A stretch of 64,000 bases of DNA, taken from contig NZ_MLCF01000043.1 in assembly GCF_001879105.1 (NCBI RefSeq), forward strand, positions 106,628-170,627, written 5' to 3'. The position numbers and the translations under genes are program-made. Positions 8,863-17,389 of this stretch are shown here, in pieces; position 1 is the first letter of the stretch; every line of letters begins with the position of its first letter. The stretch comes from Mangrovactinospora gilvigrisea. Its GTDB lineage: Bacteria; Actinomycetota; Actinomycetes; Streptomycetales; Streptomycetaceae. The notes below the pieces were generated by a model. It was not told where the DNA came from, did no database searches, and saw only the letters and a program-made list of their open reading frames with translations.

Positions 8863-9345
8863 TCAGGAGGCGAGCACCTCGTCAAGAAGCGCCTCGGCCT
8901 TGTCCTCGTTGGTGTTCTCGGCCAGCGCCAGCTCGCTGACCAGGATCTGGCGGGCCTTGGCGAGCATCCGCTTCTCGCCGGCCGACAGGCCGCGCTCGTG
9001 CTCGCGCCGCCACAGGTCGCGGACGACCTCGGCGACCTTGATGACGTCACCCGATGCAAGCTTCTCGAGGTTCGCCTTGTAGCGGCGGGACCAGTTGGTG
9101 GGCTCCTCGGTGTACGGGGCGCGAAGCACCTCGAAGACCCGGTCCAGCCCGTCCTGCCCGACTACGTCACGCACGCCCACGAACTCCGCGTTGTCGGCGG
9201 GCACGCGCACCGTGAGATCGCCTTGGGCGACCTTGAGCACCAGATAAGTCTTGTCCACGCCTTTGATCTGGCGCACTTCGATGGCCTCGATCAGCGCGGC
9301 CCCATGATGGGGGTAGACCACGGTGTCGCCAACCTTGAACGTCAT
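8863..9345 (-). CDS. carD: CarD family RNA-polymerase-binding regulator
   Basis: The protein has 160 residues, the normal length. CarD binds the beta subunit of RNA polymerase and stabilises open complexes at rRNA and many other promoters. Residues 1-60 are the Tudor-like polymerase-interaction domain ([20 protein letters not shown]), and the rest is the helical DNA-binding domain ([14 protein letters not shown], conserved Trp). Shine-Dalgarno GGGG lies about nine bases before the ATG. A sigma-R-like motif lies upstream. Confidence 0.94.
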   Translation of the reverse strand: MTFKVGDTVVYPHHGAALIEAIEVRQIKGVDKTYLVLKVAQGDLTVRVPADNAEFVGVRDVVGQDGLDRVFEVLRAPYTEEPTNWSRRYKANLEKLASGDVIKVAEVVRDLWRREHERGLSAGEKRMLAKARQILVSELALAENTNEDKAEALLDEVLAS

Positions 9346-9687
9346 GTGACAGGTACCCCTTCCGTGGCTATCCAGAATAGCATGCGAACCCCCCGATGAT
9401 GAAGGCGTTTCCGCAGGTCAGGGCCATTCTCAGGGCTTGACAAGCGCCCCGTTTCCATGCTTTGCCCTCAAGGAGGGGGCCTTTCGGCAGGTGTCTGACG
9501 ACCTGTCGATCCGCAGGTGAGGACACATATTCCGAGGATCGATCAAGGTGTTGCGGGAGGGTCGATGCGAAGGCCCGCAAGGGGCCTCGGTAATCTGATG
9601 CGGAGCTGACGACCTCTCGTACGTTCCCCACAGCCCGTACGTGTCAGCCGAAGCGGGCTACCCGATCATTCAAGGAGAAGCCGCGCC
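9346..9687. promoter_or_regulatory. Divergent regulatory region between carD and the lipoprotein gene
   Basis: This 342-bp gap has clearly lower GC than its surroundings. Toward carD, the minus strand has GGAAA (from 9412) then 18 bases then GTT (9389-9387), close to the sigma-R form GGAAT-N18-GTT. Toward the lipoprotein, AAGGAGAA lies eight bases before its GTG, and a cgtacg pair lies near 9619-9640. A minus-strand open frame here (9368-9631) has no coding character. Confidence 0.4.
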
Positions 9688-10329
9688 GTGAGTCGCAGTC
9701 TTCCCGCGAGCACGAGCCTCCGGCGCGCCGGGGCCGCCGCCGCGCTCGTGATCGCCGCCGCCGTCTCCGCCTCCGCGTGCGGCGCCGGATCCGACGCCGC
9801 AACGAGCCAGGTCCGTCCGGACAACGCGACGGCCGACCTGAACGGCATTCATGTCGCCAACATCCAGCTGGTGGTCGACCAGAACGTGCCCGGCAAGGTG
9901 GCGGTCACGGGTTCGATCGTCAACGGCTCGAAGTCGGCGGACACCCTCACCGGCATCAGCATCTCCGGCGCGTCCGGCGCCCCGGTGAAGCTCTCCGGGG
10001 GCAGCATCGCCACGCCGAAGCAGCAGCTGGTGCGGATCGGCGGAAAGGGCAACCCCTCCGCGATCGCCACCACCGACACGGTGACCGAGGGCGACTTCGA
10101 GAAGGTGACGTTCACCTTCCAGAACGCCGGCTCGGTGAGCCTGAACGCGGGGACCAAGTACGCCACCGGCGGGCTCGCGGGCGAGGGCCCGACGGCGGCG
10201 CCGACGCACGCGGCGTCCACCGCCTCGCCGGGCGCGACGCCGACCGGTTCGGCGACGGCGACGGCGGGTGCCACGTCCGGCGCCACCGCCACGGCCGGCG
10301 CGACCCCGTCCTCGACGGCGACCCGCTAG
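9688..10329 (+). CDS. Secreted lipoprotein next to phoPR
   Basis: The protein has 213 residues. A signal peptide ends in the lipobox VSASAC, so the mature protein starts at Cys31 and is anchored by lipid to the outer face of the membrane. Residues about 45-165 form a beta-rich domain (IHVANIQLVVDQNVPGKVAVTGSIVNGSKSADTL), similar in character to copper-chaperone-like or DUF461 lipoproteins. The last 45 residues are a Thr/Ala/Pro-rich tail. The same position beside phoP is common in Streptomyces. The role is unknown. The start is GTG with AAGGAGAA ahead of it. Confidence 0.85.
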   Translation: MSRSLPASTSLRRAGAAAALVIAAAVSASACGAGSDAATSQVRPDNATADLNGIHVANIQLVVDQNVPGKVAVTGSIVNGSKSADTLTGISISGASGAPVKLSGGSIATPKQQLVRIGGKGNPSAIATTDTVTEGDFEKVTFTFQNAGSVSLNAGTKYATGGLAGEGPTAAPTHAASTASPGATPTGSATATAGATSGATATAGATPSSTATR

Positions 10330-10335
10330 TCCCTC

Positions 10336-10380
10336 GCGAAAGGGCGGTACCGGCGCGGCGCGCCGGTACCGCCCTTTCGC
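10336..10380. terminator. Bidirectional 21-bp hairpin terminator
   Basis: Perfect 21-bp arms (gcgaaagggcggtaccggcgc and its complement) with a 3-base loop sit between the convergent lipoprotein gene and phoP. Confidence 0.9.
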
Positions 10381-10399
10381 CGTCGGGCCGTTCGGGTGC

Positions 10400-11080
10400 C
10401 TAGGGCTCGAACTTGTACCCGAGCCCGCGCACCGTCACCAGGTGACGGGGCATCGCCGGGTTGGGCTCGACCTTCGCCCGCAGCCGCTTCACATGCACAT
10501 CGAGCGTCTTGGTGTCGCCGACGTAGTCGGCGCCCCACACCCGGTCGATCAGCTGCATCCGGGTCAGCACCCGGCCCGCGTTCCGCAGCAGCATCTCCAG
10601 CAGGTCGAACTCCTTCAGCGGCAGGTCGACCTTCTTGCCGTCGACGGTGACGACGTGCCGCTCGACGTCCATCCGCACCGGACCGGCCTCCAGGGCCGCC
10701 GCCTCCACCTCCTCGGGCTCGCCGCGGCGCCGCAGCACCGCGCGGATGCGCGCGACCAGCTCCCGCGAGGAGAACGGCTTGGTGACGTAGTCGTCCGCGC
10801 CGATCTCCAGGCCGACGACCTTGTCTATCTCGCTGTCCTTGGCCGTCACCATGATGACGGGCACGTTGGAGCGGGTCCGCAGCTGCCGGCAGACCTCCGT
10901 CCCGGGCAGACCCGGGAGCATCAGGTCGAGCAGGACAAGATCCGCTCCGGACCGGTCGAAGACGTCGAGCGCATCGGGTCCCGTCTCGGCGACGGAGACC
11001 TCGAACCCCTCCTTCCGCAGCATGTAGGACAAGGCGTCGCTGAACGACTCCTCGTCCTCGACGACGAGAACTCGGGTCAC
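10400..11080 (-). CDS. phoP: Phosphate response regulator PhoP
   Basis: The protein has 226 residues. The receiver domain (1-120) has acidic residues VEDEE near the start, phospho-acceptor Asp52 in DLVLLDLMLPG and Lys in VTKPFS. The C-terminal OmpR-type winged helix has ADYVGDTKTLDVHVKRLRAK and VRGLGYKFEP. PhoP activates phosphate scavenging genes and restrains antibiotic production in Streptomyces. The GTG at 11080 overlaps the phoR stop as GTGA. The identification rests on domains plus the phoR/phoU/mtpA neighbourhood. Confidence 0.95.
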   Translation of the reverse strand: MTRVLVVEDEESFSDALSYMLRKEGFEVSVAETGPDALDVFDRSGADLVLLDLMLPGLPGTEVCRQLRTRSNVPVIMVTAKDSEIDKVVGLEIGADDYVTKPFSSRELVARIRAVLRRRGEPEEVEAAALEAGPVRMDVERHVVTVDGKKVDLPLKEFDLLEMLLRNAGRVLTRMQLIDRVWGADYVGDTKTLDVHVKRLRAKVEPNPAMPRHLVTVRGLGYKFEP

Positions 11081-12357
11081 GGCAGGACCTCCGGGGCATG
11101 GTGGGTGAGCTGTTCCTCGGAGTCGGGGCCGGTTCCGGGCGCCTCCTTGCGCCGTTCGGTCCCCTCCTCCCGGTTCGTCGCCTGCGCCGGGGGCTGCTGC
11201 TTGTGGGCGGGCAGGCGGACGGTGAAGGTCGATCCCTGGCCCTCCACGCTCCACACGGATATCTGGCCGCCGTGCGCGGCCACCACGTGCTTGACGATGG
11301 ACAGTCCGAGGCCCGTGCCGCCGGTCTGGCGGGAGCGGGCGGGGTCGACCCGGTAGAAGCGTTCGAAGATCCGCTCGCGGTCCTTCTCGGGGATGCCGAT
11401 GCCCTGGTCGGTGACGGTCAGCTCGATCTGGGAGCCGCCGGTGCCGGGCACCGTGCGGAACCCGATGGCCACCCGCGTCCCTTCCGGGCTGTAGTTGACG
11501 GCGTTCTCGACGAGGTTTCCGAGGGCGGTGGAGAGCCGGTCGCGGTCGCCGCGCAGGCACAGATCGCCGGCGTCGGCGACGGCGATCTCGATGTTCTTCT
11601 TGTCGGCGGTCTGGCGGATGCGCGAGACCGCCTCGTCCACCAGGGCGTCGACGGGCACCGGGTCGGGATCGGCGATGGGGCCGTCGTCCTGCACCCGGGA
11701 GAGGTCGATGAGCTCCTGGACAAGGTTGGTGAGCCGGACGGCCTCGGTCTGCATCCGCCCGGCGAACCGGGTGACGGCCTCGGGGTCGTCGGCGGCGTCG
11801 GTGACCGCCTCGGAGAGCAGCGAGAGCGCCCCGACGGGGGTCTTGAGCTCGTGGCTGACGTTGGCGACGAAGTCGCGGCGCATCGCCTCGGTGCGGCGGG
11901 CCTCGGTGAGGTCCTCGACGAGCAGGAGGACGAGGCGGGAGCCGAGCGGGGCGACGCGGGCGGAGACGGCGAGCGGGTCGGCCGAGGCGATGCCGCGGAC
12001 CTTGGGCCGGGGCAGTTCGATCTGGGCCTGCCGGATCTCGCCGTCGCGGCGGGTGAGCCGGGCCATGGCGAGCAGCTCGTCGACCACCAGGGTGGTGCCG
12101 CGCACCAGGCCGATGGCGTAGGCGGAGGTGCTCGCCTTGATCACGGCGTCGCTGGAGTCGAGGACGACGGCGCTGGAGCTGAGCACCGAGAGCACCGTGT
12201 CGACGCCGGGCGGCAGGGCGTCCTCGGGGCGCTGGGTGCGGCGCCCGGCCTCGCGCTTCTGCTCCCGCTCGCTCCACCTGAAGGCGAGCGTCGCCACGAC
12301 ACCGGTGCCGAGGCCGGCGAGGGCGCACGAGGCGGCGGTCGCCGCGTTCAGGTCCAT
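11077..12357 (-). CDS. phoR: Phosphate sensor histidine kinase PhoR
   Basis: The protein has 426 residues. One N-terminal membrane helix (residues 5-25) precedes a PAS-like region. HisKA carries the phospho-His in NVSHELKTPVGALS. The ATPase domain has NLVENAVNYSPEG, DQGIGIPEKDRERIFERFYRVD and GTGLGLSIVKHVV. The short N-terminal segment fits the Streptomyces PhoR type. TACCCT lies six bases before the ATG with no Shine-Dalgarno sequence, suggesting a leaderless phoR-phoP mRNA. It is divergent from phoU. Confidence 0.95.
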   Translation of the reverse strand: MDLNAATAASCALAGLGTGVVATLAFRWSEREQKREAGRRTQRPEDALPPGVDTVLSVLSSSAVVLDSSDAVIKASTSAYAIGLVRGTTLVVDELLAMARLTRRDGEIRQAQIELPRPKVRGIASADPLAVSARVAPLGSRLVLLLVEDLTEARRTEAMRRDFVANVSHELKTPVGALSLLSEAVTDAADDPEAVTRFAGRMQTEAVRLTNLVQELIDLSRVQDDGPIADPDPVPVDALVDEAVSRIRQTADKKNIEIAVADAGDLCLRGDRDRLSTALGNLVENAVNYSPEGTRVAIGFRTVPGTGGSQIELTVTDQGIGIPEKDRERIFERFYRVDPARSRQTGGTGLGLSIVKHVVAAHGGQISVWSVEGQGSTFTVRLPAHKQQPPAQATNREEGTERRKEAPGTGPDSEEQLTHHAPEVLP

Positions 12358-12590
12358 GCCACCAGGGTAGGCGGCGAGGTGAACAGGTCAGAATCCCTCG
12401 GGTCCGCTTCTGGATCTTTCGTGGTCAAGAGTTCACTCGCGGGCCTTCTACGATTTACCACGATCGGTCCAGGGGGACGTTTCTGCCGATCATCCTGCCG
12501 GGAGCCGGTCGATGACGGATCATGACGGATCACCGATCGACGGCTGAACAGGCTGGACGACCCCGAAGGACGAAGGCGTGAGGGGCCATC
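12358..12590. promoter_or_regulatory. phoR-phoU divergent promoter region with PHO-box-like units
   Basis: TACCCT (minus strand, 12369-12364) is six bases before phoR, and GTTCACC (minus strand, 12384-12378) lies just upstream of it. On the plus strand, GTTCACT at 12431 and ATTTACC at 12453 are 22 bases apart, two 11-base PHO-box periods. Streptomyces PHO boxes are 11-base direct repeats of GTTCACC, so PhoP control of both genes is plausible. The middle unit at 12442 is poor. Confidence 0.5.
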
Positions 12591-13244
12591 ATGCGTGACG
12601 CGTACCACGAGGAGCTGCACTCCATCTCGCTGGACCTGGTGGAGATGGCGCGGTTGGCCGGGTCCGCGATCGGCCGCGCCACCACGGCGCTGCTGGACGC
12701 GGATCTGCGGCTGGCGGAGAGCGTGATCGACTCGGACGACGAGATCGACGCGCTGGAGCACGGACTGGAGCAGAAGGCCATCGGGCTGCTGGTGCGCCAG
12801 CAGCCGGTGGCCACGGATCTGCGGCTGATCGTGACGAGCCTGAAGATGAGCGCGGACCTGGAGCGGGCCGGCGATCTGGCCCGGCACATCGCCAAGCTGG
12901 CGCGGCTGCGCTACCCGGACACCATGGTCCCGGCGGACCTGCACGCCACCGTGCAGGAGATGGGGAAGCTGGCGCAGCGCCTGATCGCCAAGGCCGGCGA
13001 GACCGTCATCACCCGGGACGTCGCGCAGGCCAAGCAGTTGGAGAGCGACGACGACGAGATGGACCTGCTGCACCGGACGATCTTCCAGCACCTGCTGGAC
13101 GAGCGCTGGGAGCACGGCGTGGAGACGGCGGTGGACGTGACGCTGCTGGGCCGCTACTACGAGCGCTTCGCCGACCATGCGGTGTCGGTGGCCAACCATG
13201 TGGTGTTCCTGGTGACGGGGGAGCACACCGCCCCGGCTCCGTGA
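12591..13244 (+). CDS. phoU: Phosphate signalling protein PhoU
   Basis: The protein has 217 residues, nearly all helical, with the two repeated PhoU helical bundles. Metal-binding E/DxxxD motifs appear as DSDDEIDALE (about 44-53) and SDDDEMDLLH (about 150-159), and TDLRLIVTSLKMSADLERAGDLARHIAKLA is a family signature. PhoU damps the PhoR-PhoP response when phosphate is ample. It is transcribed away from phoR and probably belongs to the regulon it controls. Confidence 0.94.
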   Translation: MRDAYHEELHSISLDLVEMARLAGSAIGRATTALLDADLRLAESVIDSDDEIDALEHGLEQKAIGLLVRQQPVATDLRLIVTSLKMSADLERAGDLARHIAKLARLRYPDTMVPADLHATVQEMGKLAQRLIAKAGETVITRDVAQAKQLESDDDEMDLLHRTIFQHLLDERWEHGVETAVDVTLLGRYYERFADHAVSVANHVVFLVTGEHTAPAP

Positions 13245-13365
13245 CCCCGGTCCCTGGTTAGGGCCACCGTGCGCCGCGTGTGCGCCCTGCTGCGCTCCGT
13301 CCGGCGGTACTTGACTGGTGATCGGCCGGTCGGGTGTCGGCCGGAGCGACGACGGGAGCCAGCGC

Positions 13366-13542
13366 ATGGAGAGCACGAGGAGCGCCAGGAAGCGGGTCGA
13401 GCAGCGCCCGGCAGCGGAGCGCGACACGCGGATACGCGGGCCGCAGCAGGTGGTGGGGGCGTGCGGCTGCGGGGCCGACTGCCAGTGCGGGTGCCAGGGC
13501 GGTGATGCCTGCCAGTGCGGTGGGGGATGCGGCGGGGGGTGA
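13366..13542 (+). CDS. mtpA: Small cysteine-rich metallothionein-like protein (MtpA type)
   Basis: The protein has 58 residues. The first 32 are charged. The last 26 contain eight Cys in CxC and CxxC-like spacing with Gly, Gln and Asp between them, which fits a metal-thiolate cluster protein. The ATG at 13366 is preceded by GGGAG at good spacing; a longer in-frame version from 13318 lacks one. Its place just after phoU matches the conserved Streptomyces phoU-mtpA arrangement. It would bind zinc, copper or similar ions in the cytoplasm. Confidence 0.8.
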   Translation: MESTRSARKRVEQRPAAERDTRIRGPQQVVGACGCGADCQCGCQGGDACQCGGGCGGG

Positions 13543-13555
13543 TCCGCTCCCTGCC

Positions 13556-14371
13556 TTAGGCGCTCGTCCGGTCCGGCCGCTCGGTTGCGGCCGGGCCGGA
13601 GGCGTTGGCGGCGCGGGCCTCGAGGCCGTCCAGGATGGTCCCGAGGCCGAAGGCGAACATGCCGTCGCGGTGGGCGCGGATGTCGAAGTCCGGGGGCGGC
13701 ACCGGGACGGACTCGGGCCATTTGCCGGACTTGGCGAGGCCGTCGAGGATGCCGCGGTAGAACTCGTTCTCGTCCTCGCCCTGCTGGAACTTCTGATGCC
13801 ACTGCGACTCCGACAGGGCCGTCCCGAAGACGTACTGGATGACGGTGCCGAGGGCCATCTGCAGGTCGGTGCCGTCGAGGCCGGCCGAGGCGAAGATCTC
13901 GGTCATCGAGGCGTTGACGGAGATCGCGGAGGGGCCGATGCTCAGGTGGCTGCCGTACAGGGGGGCCGCCCAGGGGTGGCGGAGCATGCTGGCGCGCAGG
14001 CCCAGGGCGAGGGACGTGGCGCGGTGCCGCCAGCCGGGGCCGGGCCCGTCCTCGGCGGCGGGGACCTCGACCTCGCCGAAGACCCGGTCCAGCGCCAGTT
14101 CGATGAGCTGGTCCTTGTTCTCGACGTACCAGTAGGCGCTCATCGGGGAGACGCCGAGCTCGGCGGCGAGGGCGCGCATGGAGAACCTGGCGGCGCCCTC
14201 GCGGTCGAGGAGCTTGACGGCGGCCTCGGCGAGGAGGTCGCGGGAGAGGGGCGGGGCGCCCTTGCGGGTGCGGCGGGCGGGCTCCTCCGGGGGGCGGAAC
14301 CACACGCTGTTGCTGTAGTGCTGCTCGCCCGCCGCGCGGATGTCGCGGTTGTCGCTGCCGTTGCCGGACAT
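13556..14371 (-). CDS. TetR family repressor of the adjacent MFS exporter
   Basis: The protein has 271 residues. After a 50-residue polar extension comes the helix-turn-helix RDLLAEAAVKLLDREGAARFSMRALAAELGVSPMSAYWYVENKDQL. The C-terminal domain is of the TetR_C class II type (HPWAAPLYG, FGLGTILDGLEA). It follows the MFS gene on the same strand with 17 bases between them, so both come from one promoter. AAGGAG ten bases before the ATG at 14371 decides the start. The palindrome before the MFS gene is its likely operator. Confidence 0.9.
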   Translation of the reverse strand: MSGNGSDNRDIRAAGEQHYSNSVWFRPPEEPARRTRKGAPPLSRDLLAEAAVKLLDREGAARFSMRALAAELGVSPMSAYWYVENKDQLIELALDRVFGEVEVPAAEDGPGPGWRHRATSLALGLRASMLRHPWAAPLYGSHLSIGPSAISVNASMTEIFASAGLDGTDLQMALGTVIQYVFGTALSESQWHQKFQQGEDENEFYRGILDGLAKSGKWPESVPVPPPDFDIRAHRDGMFAFGLGTILDGLEARAANASGPAATERPDRTSA

Positions 14372-14388
14372 GGCCGCCTCGCTCCTTC

Positions 14389-15936
14389 TCACTCGCCCTG
14401 AGCCTCGGCCCCGTTGCCTGCGTCGACCCTAGACCTGCGGAGCAGGTAGGCGGCGACGAGTCCGCCGGCGAGGACGGCCGCGGCGCCGATGTACTGGCTG
14501 TTGCCGAGGGCGTCGCCGAAGGCGTGCTGCACCTGGCCGAGGAGCGACGGCCCGGCGGCCTGCTGGGCCTCCGGCAGGGAGTTGGCGGCGGCGTGCGGGA
14601 CGCCGTGCGGGAGCCGGCCGGCGAACCAGGCGGTGAGCAGGGCGCCCAGGACGGCGACGCCGAGGCTGTTGCCGAGCTCGTTGAGGGTGCCGTTGATGGC
14701 GGAGCCGACGCCGGCCTTCTCCGGCGGGATGGCGCTCATGATGGCGGTGGCCATGGCCGGGGTGGCGAGGCCCATGCCGATGCCCATCAGGATCAGCCCG
14801 GCGAGGGTGCCGCCGTAGCCGTCGTTGGAGAACCGGGCGATGGCCGCGAGCCCGGCCGCCATGACGATCATGCCGCCGGCGATGGAGATCGAGGTGCCGA
14901 CCTTCTTGAAGAGCAGCGCGCCGAGGCCGGTGAAGTTGACGACCAGCAGGCTGAGGGCGAGCGGGGCGATGCGCAGTCCGGCCTGCAGGGGGGTGTAGCC
15001 GAGCAGGAACTGCATGTGCTGGGTGAGCAGGAAGAGCGAGCCGCCCATGCCGAAGGCGACCAGGATGCTGCCGGAGACGGCGCCGGTGAAGGCCCGGTTC
15101 CGGAAGAACGCCATGTCGAGCATGGGGTTGTCGATGCGGCGCTCCCAGATCACGAAGGAGCCCAGCCCGGCGACGGCCACGGCGAAGGAGATCAGCACCT
15201 TGGCGGAGCCCCAGCCGGCGGACGGCCCGGAGATGACGGCGTAGACGAGGGCGGCGACGCCGATGGTGGACAGCAGCGCGCCGAGCAGGTCGGGGCGGTC
15301 GCCGCGGGGGTCCTTGGACTCGGGGACCATCCAGGCGACGGCAGCCAGGCCGATCGCCGCGACCGGCAGGTTCACCAGGAAGATCGCGCCCCACCAGTAG
15401 TGCTCCAGCAGGAACCCGCCGAGCAGCGGCCCGCCGACGAAGGCGAGCGCGTTGACGCCGGCCCAGATGCCGATCGCCTTGGGGCGGTCCTTGGCCGGGA
15501 AGACCTGGACGAGGACGGCGAGCACGGTGGCGTAGAGCAGGGAGCCGCCGATGGCCATGAAGGCGCGGGCGCCGATGAGCGCCCCGGGCGAGTGCGCGAG
15601 GGCGGCCGCCCCGGAGCCGACGCCGAAGACGGCGAGGCCGGTGAGGAGGGCGCGCTTGCGTCCGTAGCGGTCGGCCATGGCGCCGGCGGTGAGCAGCAGC
15701 CCGGCCTGGACGAGCGAGTAGGCGTTGATGAACCACTGCGAGTCGGCGGTGGTGGCGTGCAGGTCCTTGGTGAGCGTCGGGATGGCGACGTTCAGCACGG
15801 TGTTGTCGATGACGACGGTGAGGAGGGCGAGGGCGAGGACGGCGAGGATGGCCCACCGCTTGGGGTGGCCCTGCTCCTCGGGTTCGGGGGACGGCTGCGC
15901 GTCGGGCTGCGCGGCTGTGGTCGCGGCTTCTGACAT
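14389..15936 (-). CDS. MFS drug exporter, DHA2 (EmrB/QacA) family
   Basis: The protein has 515 residues and about 14 membrane helices. Family motifs: LLTVVIDNTVLNVAIPTL in helix 1, ADRYGRKRALL in the loop after helix 2, and WAGVNALAFVGGPLLGGFLLE (motif C). It is a proton-driven exporter of small toxic or antibiotic molecules. The start is set at ATG 15936 (MSEAATTAAQ), because the frame upstream of it runs through the palindromic operator. First gene of an operon with its TetR repressor. Confidence 0.93.
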   Translation of the reverse strand: MSEAATTAAQPDAQPSPEPEEQGHPKRWAILAVLALALLTVVIDNTVLNVAIPTLTKDLHATTADSQWFINAYSLVQAGLLLTAGAMADRYGRKRALLTGLAVFGVGSGAAALAHSPGALIGARAFMAIGGSLLYATVLAVLVQVFPAKDRPKAIGIWAGVNALAFVGGPLLGGFLLEHYWWGAIFLVNLPVAAIGLAAVAWMVPESKDPRGDRPDLLGALLSTIGVAALVYAVISGPSAGWGSAKVLISFAVAVAGLGSFVIWERRIDNPMLDMAFFRNRAFTGAVSGSILVAFGMGGSLFLLTQHMQFLLGYTPLQAGLRIAPLALSLLVVNFTGLGALLFKKVGTSISIAGGMIVMAAGLAAIARFSNDGYGGTLAGLILMGIGMGLATPAMATAIMSAIPPEKAGVGSAINGTLNELGNSLGVAVLGALLTAWFAGRLPHGVPHAAANSLPEAQQAAGPSLLGQVQHAFGDALGNSQYIGAAAVLAGGLVAAYLLRRSRVDAGNGAEAQGE

Positions 15937-15953
15937 GGCGGCGGCATCCGTTT

Positions 15954-15991
15954 CTCTTACGGTGTACGACTGGACTTGTACACCGTAAGAG
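15954..15991 (-). promoter_or_regulatory. Perfect palindromic operator before the MFS-tetR operon
   Basis: Arms ctcttacggtgtac and gtacaccgtaagag (14 bp each, perfect) are separated by 10 bases, ending 17 bases upstream of the MFS start codon. The centre-to-centre layout suits a TetR dimer or pair of dimers. Confidence 0.85.
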
Positions 15992-16035
15992 TAAGGCCTC
16001 CATGATCGCAAGCAGATATCCGCGGGAGAACGGCG

Positions 16036-16070
16036 GAAGGGCCCGCCGAGACGAACTCGGCGGGCCCTTC
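16036..16070. terminator. Hairpin terminator after gpmA
   Basis: Perfect 15-bp arms (gaagggcccgccgag and its complement) around a 5-base loop, 40 bases after the gpmA stop and just upstream of the MFS operator. Confidence 0.85.
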
Positions 16071-16110
16071 GGGGAGTTGGGAGGCGCGGCTGGCGCGGCT
16101 GGCGCGGGCG

Positions 16111-16866
16111 CTACTTCCCCTGGTTCTTGACGGCCTCGATGGAGGCCGCGGCGGCGTCCGGGTCGAGGTAGCGGCCGCCCTTGGTGAGCGGCTTGAGGTC
16201 GGCGTCCAGCTCGTACAGCAGCGGGATGCCGGTGGGGATGTTGAGGCCGGCGATGGCCTCGTCCGAGATGCCGTCCAGGTGCTTCACCAGCGCGCGCAGC
16301 GAGTTGCCGTGCGCGGCGACCAGCACGGTGTTCCCGGCCTCCAGGTCCGGCACGATCGCGTCGTACCAGTACGGCAGCATCCGGTCGACGACGTCCTTGA
16401 GGCACTCGGTGGCCGGGCGCAGCTCCGGCGGCAGCGCCGCGTAGCGGGGGTCCTCGAACTGCGAGTACTCGGCGTCGCGGGCCAGCTCCGGCGGCGGGGT
16501 GTCGTACGAGCGGCGCCAGACCATGAACTGGTCCTCGCCGAACTCGTCGCGGACCTGCTTCTTGTCCTTGCCCTGGAGCGCGCCGTAGTGGCGCTCGTTG
16601 AGCCGCCAGGAGCGGCGCACCGGGATCCAGTGCCGGTCGCAGCCGTCGAGGGCGATCTGCGCGGTGCGGATGGCGCGACGCAGCACCGAGGTGTGCAGCA
16701 CCTCGGGGAGCAGCCGCTCCGCGGCGAGCAGCTCGCCGCCGCGGACGGCCTCCTTCTCGCCCTTGTCGTTGAGGTCGACGTCGACCCAGCCGGTGAAGAG
16801 GTTCTTGGCGTTCCACTCGCTCTCGCCGTGGCGGAGGAGGACGAGCCTGTAGGGGGCATTCGACAT
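16111..16866 (-). CDS. gpmA: 2,3-bisphosphoglycerate-dependent phosphoglycerate mutase
   Basis: The protein has 251 residues. It interconverts 3- and 2-phosphoglycerate in glycolysis. [10 protein letters not shown] holds the catalytic His, [12 protein letters not shown] follows, and [11 protein letters not shown] holds the second His. The start ATG 16866 gives [14 protein letters not shown], the family N-terminus. TAGGCT lies seven bases before it with no Shine-Dalgarno sequence, so the mRNA is probably leaderless. It is downstream of mshA and the YbjN gene, a conserved Streptomyces order. Confidence 0.96.
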   Translation of the reverse strand: MSNAPYRLVLLRHGESEWNAKNLFTGWVDVDLNDKGEKEAVRGGELLAAERLLPEVLHTSVLRRAIRTAQIALDGCDRHWIPVRRSWRLNERHYGALQGKDKKQVRDEFGEDQFMVWRRSYDTPPPELARDAEYSQFEDPRYAALPPELRPATECLKDVVDRMLPYWYDAIVPDLEAGNTVLVAAHGNSLRALVKHLDGISDEAIAGLNIPTGIPLLYELDADLKPLTKGGRYLDPDAAAASIEAVKNQGK

Positions 16867-16873
16867 GCATCTC

Positions 16874-16879
16874 AGCCTA
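16874..16879 (-). promoter_or_regulatory. Candidate -10 box of gpmA, leaderless spacing
   Basis: TAGGCT on the minus strand, seven bases before the gpmA ATG. It overlaps the stop codon of the upstream YbjN gene. Confidence 0.45.
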
Positions 16880-17389
16880 GTCGCGCCCGGGCTCCGCCTC
16901 GTCGCCGCGCTCCGCCAGGTGCGCGAAGGCGGCGAGGTTCGCCGTCGGCAGGCCGCGCTTGGTGCGCCAGGCCCACTCGCGGCGGATGGAGGTGGCGAAG
17001 CCCAGCTCCAGCAGGGGGTTGAAGCTCCCGTCGGCGGCGTCCAGGACGGTGCCGAGCACCTGGTCGACGTGGGCGGCGGTGAGGCCGTCGAGGGGGATCC
17101 GGCCGGCGAGGTAGATGTCGCCGAGCCGGTCGAGCGCGAAGGCGACGTCGGCGAGCCGGAGGTTGCGCTCCAGCAGCCAGCGGTAGACGGCCTCGTGGTT
17201 CTCGTCCGGACGGCGCACCACGAAGGCGTTGACCGAGAGGGTGTGGTCGCCGACCACCAGCGAGCAGGCGGTGGAGAGCTTGCGCGTCCCCGGCAGCGCG
17301 GCCACGTACGTCCCCGGCCGCGGGCTCTCCCACTCCACCCCCGCCTCGTCGAGCGCACGGGCGAGCAGGGCTTCGGCGGACTCCGTCAT
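16877..17389 (-). CDS. YbjN domain protein
   Basis: The protein has 170 residues with the mixed alpha/beta YbjN fold, resembling type III secretion chaperones ([34 protein letters not shown] and [25 protein letters not shown]). Its start overlaps the mshA stop by four bases, so it is translated with mshA. The pair mshA-ybjN is conserved in actinomycetes, which suggests a link to mycothiol or stress, but no activity is established. Confidence 0.88.
   Translation of the reverse strand: MTESAEALLARALDEAGVEWESPRPGTYVAALPGTRKLSTACSLVVGDHTLSVNAFVVRRPDENHEAVYRWLLERNLRLADVAFALDRLGDIYLAGRIPLDGLTAAHVDQVLGTVLDAADGSFNPLLELGFATSIRREWAWRTKRGLPTANLAAFAHLAERGDEAEPGRD

Noticed and set aside
9368..9631. 87-codon minus-strand frame upstream of carD
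   Set aside because: It has poor codon bias and no ribosome site, and lies in a lower-GC promoter region.
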